Shown piece by piece: positions 22,228 to 25,049 of a stretch of DNA of 25,049 nt. How positions within the stretch are numbered: position 1 is the first letter of the stretch; each line of letters starts with the position of its first letter. The notes below the pieces were generated by a model, which had not been told where the DNA came from, did not search any database, and was given only the letters and a program-made list of their open reading frames with translations. A program made the position numbers and the translations under genes. This DNA comes from CAZKVJ01 sp964556225 (GTDB lineage Bacteria; Actinomycetota; Acidimicrobiia; Acidimicrobiales; Ilumatobacteraceae), in the NCBI GenBank assembly GCA_964556225.1, contig CAZKVJ010000030.1:1-25049 (forward strand). The letters run 5' to 3'.

Positions 22228-23165
22228 GGCCGGGACCGTGCGCCCGCCGGGTCCGCCCGGCGCGCTCGAGGGTGGCTGACCTGGTACACCTGCCAGAGCC
22301 GGTCGTCGGACACCTTCGTGTACACCTGCGTCGTGGTCACGGACGCGTGGCCCAAGAGCTCCTGCACCACCCGCAGGTCGGCGCCGCGGTCGAGCAGGTG
22401 CGTGGCGCAGCTGTGGCGCAGCACGTGCGGCGACAGCCGGCCGGCCAGCCCCACCCTCGTGCCATGCGCGCGCACGATGGCCCACGCCGACTGGCGGGTC
22501 AGGCGAGCACCGCGCCGGTTCAGGAACAGCGCCTCTTCGTCCGTGCGCCGCGCCCATCGCGTCGGCGCCAGCGCGCCCCGCCCCTGCGGTGCGAGCCACC
22601 GCTCGAGCGCCACGGCCGCCGCGCGTCCGTACGGCACGATCCGCTCCTTGGCCCCCTTGCCGAACAGGCGTACCAGCCCGGCACCGGCGTCGACGTCGCC
22701 GAGCGACAGGGCGCACACCTCCCCGATGCGGGCCCCGGTGCCATACAGCAGCTCCAGCAGCGCCCGGTCGCGCCGGGCCAGCGGGTCGTCGCCCACGACT
22801 CCCTCGATGAGATCGGTCACCTCGGCCTCGGTGAGCGGCTTGGGCAGCCCGGCCGGGACCCGCACGCCGTCGAGGTCGTCGCTCGGGTCGTCGGCCCGGC
22901 ACCCCTCCTCGACCATGAAGCGGTGCAGCATCCGGATGGCCGCCAGCTGGCGGGCCACACTCGCCGGTGCCGCCCCCGCCCCGCGCCGCTGGGCGACCAG
23001 ATGGGCCAGGTCGTCGGTCGACACGTCGTCGAGGGTGCGCCCGTGCTCGGTCAGCCAGGCGCAGTAAGCGGCAAGGTCCCGCCGGTACGCGGCGAGCGTG
23101 TTCGGCGAGCGACCTCGCTCCGACGCGAGCCAGGCGAGCAGCTCCTCCACGACGAGCGGCGTCAC
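22224..23165 (-). CDS. xerD: Tyrosine recombinase XerD-like
   Basis: A 313-residue tyrosine recombinase of the XerC/XerD type, which resolves chromosome dimers at dif with FtsK. An N-terminal SAM-like DNA-binding domain (RGRSPNTLAAYRRDLAAYCAWL) is followed by the catalytic domain. The catalytic set is complete: R146 (GARIGEV), K in GKGAKER (170-175), H247 and R250 (HVLRHSCATHLLD), H273 (LLGHAS) and Y282 (TTTQVYTKV). It is assigned to chromosomal Xer rather than a phage integrase from its length, full motif set and place next to the NUDIX and pyrG genes, as in other Actinomycetota. The GTG start overlaps the NUDIX stop as GTGA. XerC versus XerD cannot be settled from this window. Confidence 0.92.
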   Translation of the reverse strand: MTPLVVEELLAWLASERGRSPNTLAAYRRDLAAYCAWLTEHGRTLDDVSTDDLAHLVAQRRGAGAAPASVARQLAAIRMLHRFMVEEGCRADDPSDDLDGVRVPAGLPKPLTEAEVTDLIEGVVGDDPLARRDRALLELLYGTGARIGEVCALSLGDVDAGAGLVRLFGKGAKERIVPYGRAAAVALERWLAPQGRGALAPTRWARRTDEEALFLNRRGARLTRQSAWAIVRAHGTRVGLAGRLSPHVLRHSCATHLLDRGADLRVVQELLGHASVTTTQVYTKVSDDRLWQVYQVSHPRARRADPAGARSRP

Positions 23166-23725
23166 GGCCCGCCGCGCTCGAGGTGGGCCGATGCCAGCAG
23201 CAGCCCGATGATCGTCTTGGCGTCCCGGATCTCCCCGGTGCCGACCAGCTCGATCGCGCTGGCGAGCGGGACGTGCAGCACCTCCAGGTGGTCCTCCTCC
23301 GGGCCGTGGGTGCGCCGGGGCGCCGGCGTCAGGTCGGTGGCCAGGAAGATGTGCGTGACGGCGTCGGTCATGCCGGCCGCCGGGTACATCGCCACCAGCA
23401 GCTCCAGGCGTCCCGGCGACCAGCCGGCCTCCTCCTCGAGCTCTCGCCGGGCGGTCTCCTCGGGCGGCTCGCCCGGCACGTCACGCATGCCGGCGGGGAT
23501 CTCGACCACCATCTCGTCGAAGGCCGGTCGGTACTGGCGCACGAGCGTCACGACGAGCGTGCCGTCACCGTCGGCATGAACGGGCACCGCGGCCACGGCA
23601 CCGGGCGAGCGCACCACGTCACGCTGGAACGTGGTGCCGTCGGGTGCCTCGAAGTCGGCGACGACGACCCGCCAGATGTGCCCCTGGTGGACGAGCGCCT
23701 CCTCGAGCCGCCGAAAGCCGCTCAC
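23162..23725 (-). CDS. NUDIX hydrolase, ADP-ribose pyrophosphatase-like
   Basis: A 187-residue NUDIX enzyme. The NUDIX box spans about 79-102 (GMRDVPGEPPEETARRELEE followed by EAGW), with one extra residue between the first Gly and Glu, as I recall for mycobacterial Rv1700. An N-terminal beta domain (HIWRVVVADFEAPDG) and VRQYRPAFDEMVVEIPAG are typical of ADP-ribose pyrophosphatases, which cleave ADP-ribose to AMP and ribose-5-phosphate. The GTG at 23725 gives a normal N-terminus, with a weak GGGAG a few bases upstream. It follows pyrG by 53 bases and is coupled to xerD. This order matches Rv1699-Rv1701, supporting the assignment. The exact substrate is inferred. Confidence 0.9.
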   Translation of the reverse strand: MSGFRRLEEALVHQGHIWRVVVADFEAPDGTTFQRDVVRSPGAVAAVPVHADGDGTLVVTLVRQYRPAFDEMVVEIPAGMRDVPGEPPEETARRELEEEAGWSPGRLELLVAMYPAAGMTDAVTHIFLATDLTPAPRRTHGPEEDHLEVLHVPLASAIELVGTGEIRDAKTIIGLLLASAHLERGGP

Positions 23726-23778
23726 GGTCTCCCGCTCTCGGCCGCTCGGGCCAGCTCGCTCCGCTCACTCACGGTCGC

Positions 23779-25049
23779 TCAGGCGACGGAGGTGGGCTCG
23801 ACCACGGTCAACCGGGCCGGCTCGGCGGCCGTGTCGACGTCGCGGCCCCGACGGCGACGATGGGCGAGCGACGCCGCCACCAGCTCCCGGAACAGCGGGT
23901 GCGGGCGGTCCGGGCGGCTCTTGAACTCGGGATGGGCCTGCGTGCCCACCCAGAACGGGTGGCCGGAGAGCTCGATGAACTCGACGAGGCGCTTGTCCGG
24001 CGACGTCCCGCTGCACACCAGCCCGGCCGACTCGAACCGGGTGCGGTACGCCGAGTTGAACTCGTAGCGGTGACGGTGGCGCTCGCTCACCACCGGCTCC
24101 CCGTACGCCTCGGCAACCTGGGTCCCCGACTGCAGCACCGCGTAGTAGGCGCCCAGGCGCATCGTGCCGCCCTTGTCGGTGATGTCACGCTGGTCGAGCA
24201 TCAGGTCGATCACCGGGTGCTGGGTGGCCGGGTCGAACTCGGTGGAGTTGGCGTCGGCGAGCCCGAGCACGTTGCGGGCGAACTCGATCGTCATCACCTG
24301 CAGGCCCAGGCACAGCCCGAGGCAGGGCACCCCCTCGAGGCGGGCGTGCTGGGCGGCGGCGATCTTGCCCTCCACGCCCCGGGGCCCGAACCCGCCAGGG
24401 ATCACCATGCCGTCGAGGTCGGCCAGGCGCCCGGCGGCGAGCAGCCCCTCGACCTCCTCGGCCTGGATCCAGTCGATCTCGACCTTGGCGCCATGGTGGA
24501 ACCCGGCATGCCGCAGGCTCTCGGCCACCGACAGGTAGGCGTCGGCGAGCTCGACGTACTTGCCGATGACGCCGATGCGCACGGGCTGGACCGCTGCCTC
24601 GACCCGCGCGACGACCTGCTCCCACGAGCTGAGATCGATCGTCGACTCCAGGTGGAGCACGTCGCAGACCACCTGGTCGAGCCCCTCGTCGTGGAGGATC
24701 AGCGGCAGCTCGTAGATGTTGCGGGCGTCGGCGGCGTTGATGACGGCACGCTCCTCGACGTCGCACAGGTTGGAGATCTTCCGCTTCAGGTTCTCGCTCA
24801 GCGGCTCCTCGCTGCGGCACACGATGACGTCGGGTTGGATGCCCCGGCTGCGCAGCTCGGTGACGCTGTGCTGGGTGGGCTTGGTCTTCTGCTCGCCGGA
24901 CGGACCGATGAACGGCACCAGCGTGACGTGCAGGTAGCACACGTTGTCGCGCCCCGCGTCCTTGCGGAACTGGCGGATGGCCTCGAGGAACGGGAGGATC
25001 TCGATGTCGCCGACGGTGCCGCCGATCTCGGTGATCACGACGTCGACGT
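23779..25049 (-). CDS. pyrG: CTP synthase, partial (N-terminus beyond window)
   Basis: The C-terminal 422 residues or so of CTP synthase, which aminates UTP to CTP with glutamine and ATP. The frame runs off the window edge, so the first roughly 130 residues are missing; no start is present. Visible are the end of the amidoligase domain (VITEIGGTVGDIEILPFLEA, KTKPTQHSV, RSEEPLSENLKRKISNLC) and the class I glutamine amidotransferase domain: GGFGPRGVEGKIAA, the nucleophile Cys in CLGLCLGLQ (codon 24310-24312) and TQAHPEF with the catalytic His and Glu. The C-terminal tail is somewhat extended and basic (HRRRRGRD). It is probably the upstream gene of the NUDIX - xerD - HD series. Confidence 0.96.
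   Translation of the reverse strand, partial: VDVVITEIGGTVGDIEILPFLEAIRQFRKDAGRDNVCYLHVTLVPFIGPSGEQKTKPTQHSVTELRSRGIQPDVIVCRSEEPLSENLKRKISNLCDVEERAVINAADARNIYELPLILHDEGLDQVVCDVLHLESTIDLSSWEQVVARVEAAVQPVRIGVIGKYVELADAYLSVAESLRHAGFHHGAKVEIDWIQAEEVEGLLAAGRLADLDGMVIPGGFGPRGVEGKIAAAQHARLEGVPCLGLCLGLQVMTIEFARNVLGLADANSTEFDPATQHPVIDLMLDQRDITDKGGTMRLGAYYAVLQSGTQVAEAYGEPVVSERHRHRYEFNSAYRTRFESAGLVCSGTSPDKRLVEFIELSGHPFWVGTQAHPEFKSRPDRPHPLFRELVAASLAHRRRRGRDVDTAAEPARLTVVEPTSVA

Noticed and set aside
22224..23165. A mobile element or prophage integrase
   Set aside because: The recombinase has the full chromosomal Xer pattern and housekeeping neighbours; no attachment-site repeats, tRNA or phage genes are visible.
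1..25049. tRNA, rRNA, riboswitch, CRISPR or insertion sequence
   Set aside because: All gaps between genes are under 110 bases and none holds a cloverleaf, repeat array, or transposase remnant that I could recognise by eye.

Overview
The window is a very GC-rich bacterial chromosome segment, almost entirely coding, with many GTG starts, 4-base GTGA gene overlaps and TANNNT -10 hexamers placed 8-9 bases upstream of start codons. Gene content and order (pyrG - NUDIX - xerD ... scpA - scpB - rluB, plus a DprE1/DprE2/UbiA decaprenyl-phospho-arabinose set) point to Actinomycetota. The lack of a full mycobacterial gene order makes a deep-branching class such as Acidimicrobiia my best guess; this is inference, not a database result. 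No tRNA, rRNA, CRISPR array, insertion sequence or prophage is visible.

Left part (1-14024): envelope glycan synthesis. A GT2 glycosyltransferase (70-795, +) converges on a polyprenol-phosphate mannose synthase-like GT2 (800-1528, -). The latter lies downstream of a polytopic GT-C-like membrane protein (1552-3372, -) and a membrane-anchored, catalytically degenerate SGNH-like protein (3369-3971, -). Divergent from these is a giant 1387-residue membrane protein (4081-8244, +), which looks like an acyltransferase-3-like module followed by two GT-C modules. Next come DprE2-like (8251-9009, -) and DprE1-like (9043-10410, -) epimerase subunits, a SAM methyltransferase (10423-11208, -), a divergent GT4 glycosyltransferase (11271-12497, +), then UbiA-type phosphoribosyltransferase (12454-13323, -) and a HAD-IB phosphatase (13320-14024, -). 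UbiA, HAD, DprE1 and DprE2 together could make decaprenyl-phospho-arabinose from PRPP; the GT-C proteins are candidate users of polyprenyl-phospho-sugars.

Middle (13320-18668, -): a tight operon runs scpA - scpB - rluB - tyrA - aroA - HAD - ubiA, mixing chromosome condensation, 23S rRNA modification, aromatic amino acid synthesis and the arabinose-donor pathway. scpA is divergent from trpS (18720-19703, +) across a nearly mirror-symmetric 51-base promoter region.

Right part (19782-25049, -): a partial pyrG, an ADP-ribose-pyrophosphatase-like NUDIX gene, xerD and a small HD-domain gene form one overlapping series, followed by a separately promoted TPM-domain envelope protein. It converges on trpS across a large nested inverted repeat.

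The most interesting points are the acyltransferase-3/GT-C/GT-C fusion beside a degenerate SGNH protein, the compact arabinose-donor pathway with an alanine at the benzothiazinone-target cysteine of DprE1, the consistent set of leaderless promoters including symmetric divergent ones, and the nested inverted repeat at 19703-19783.
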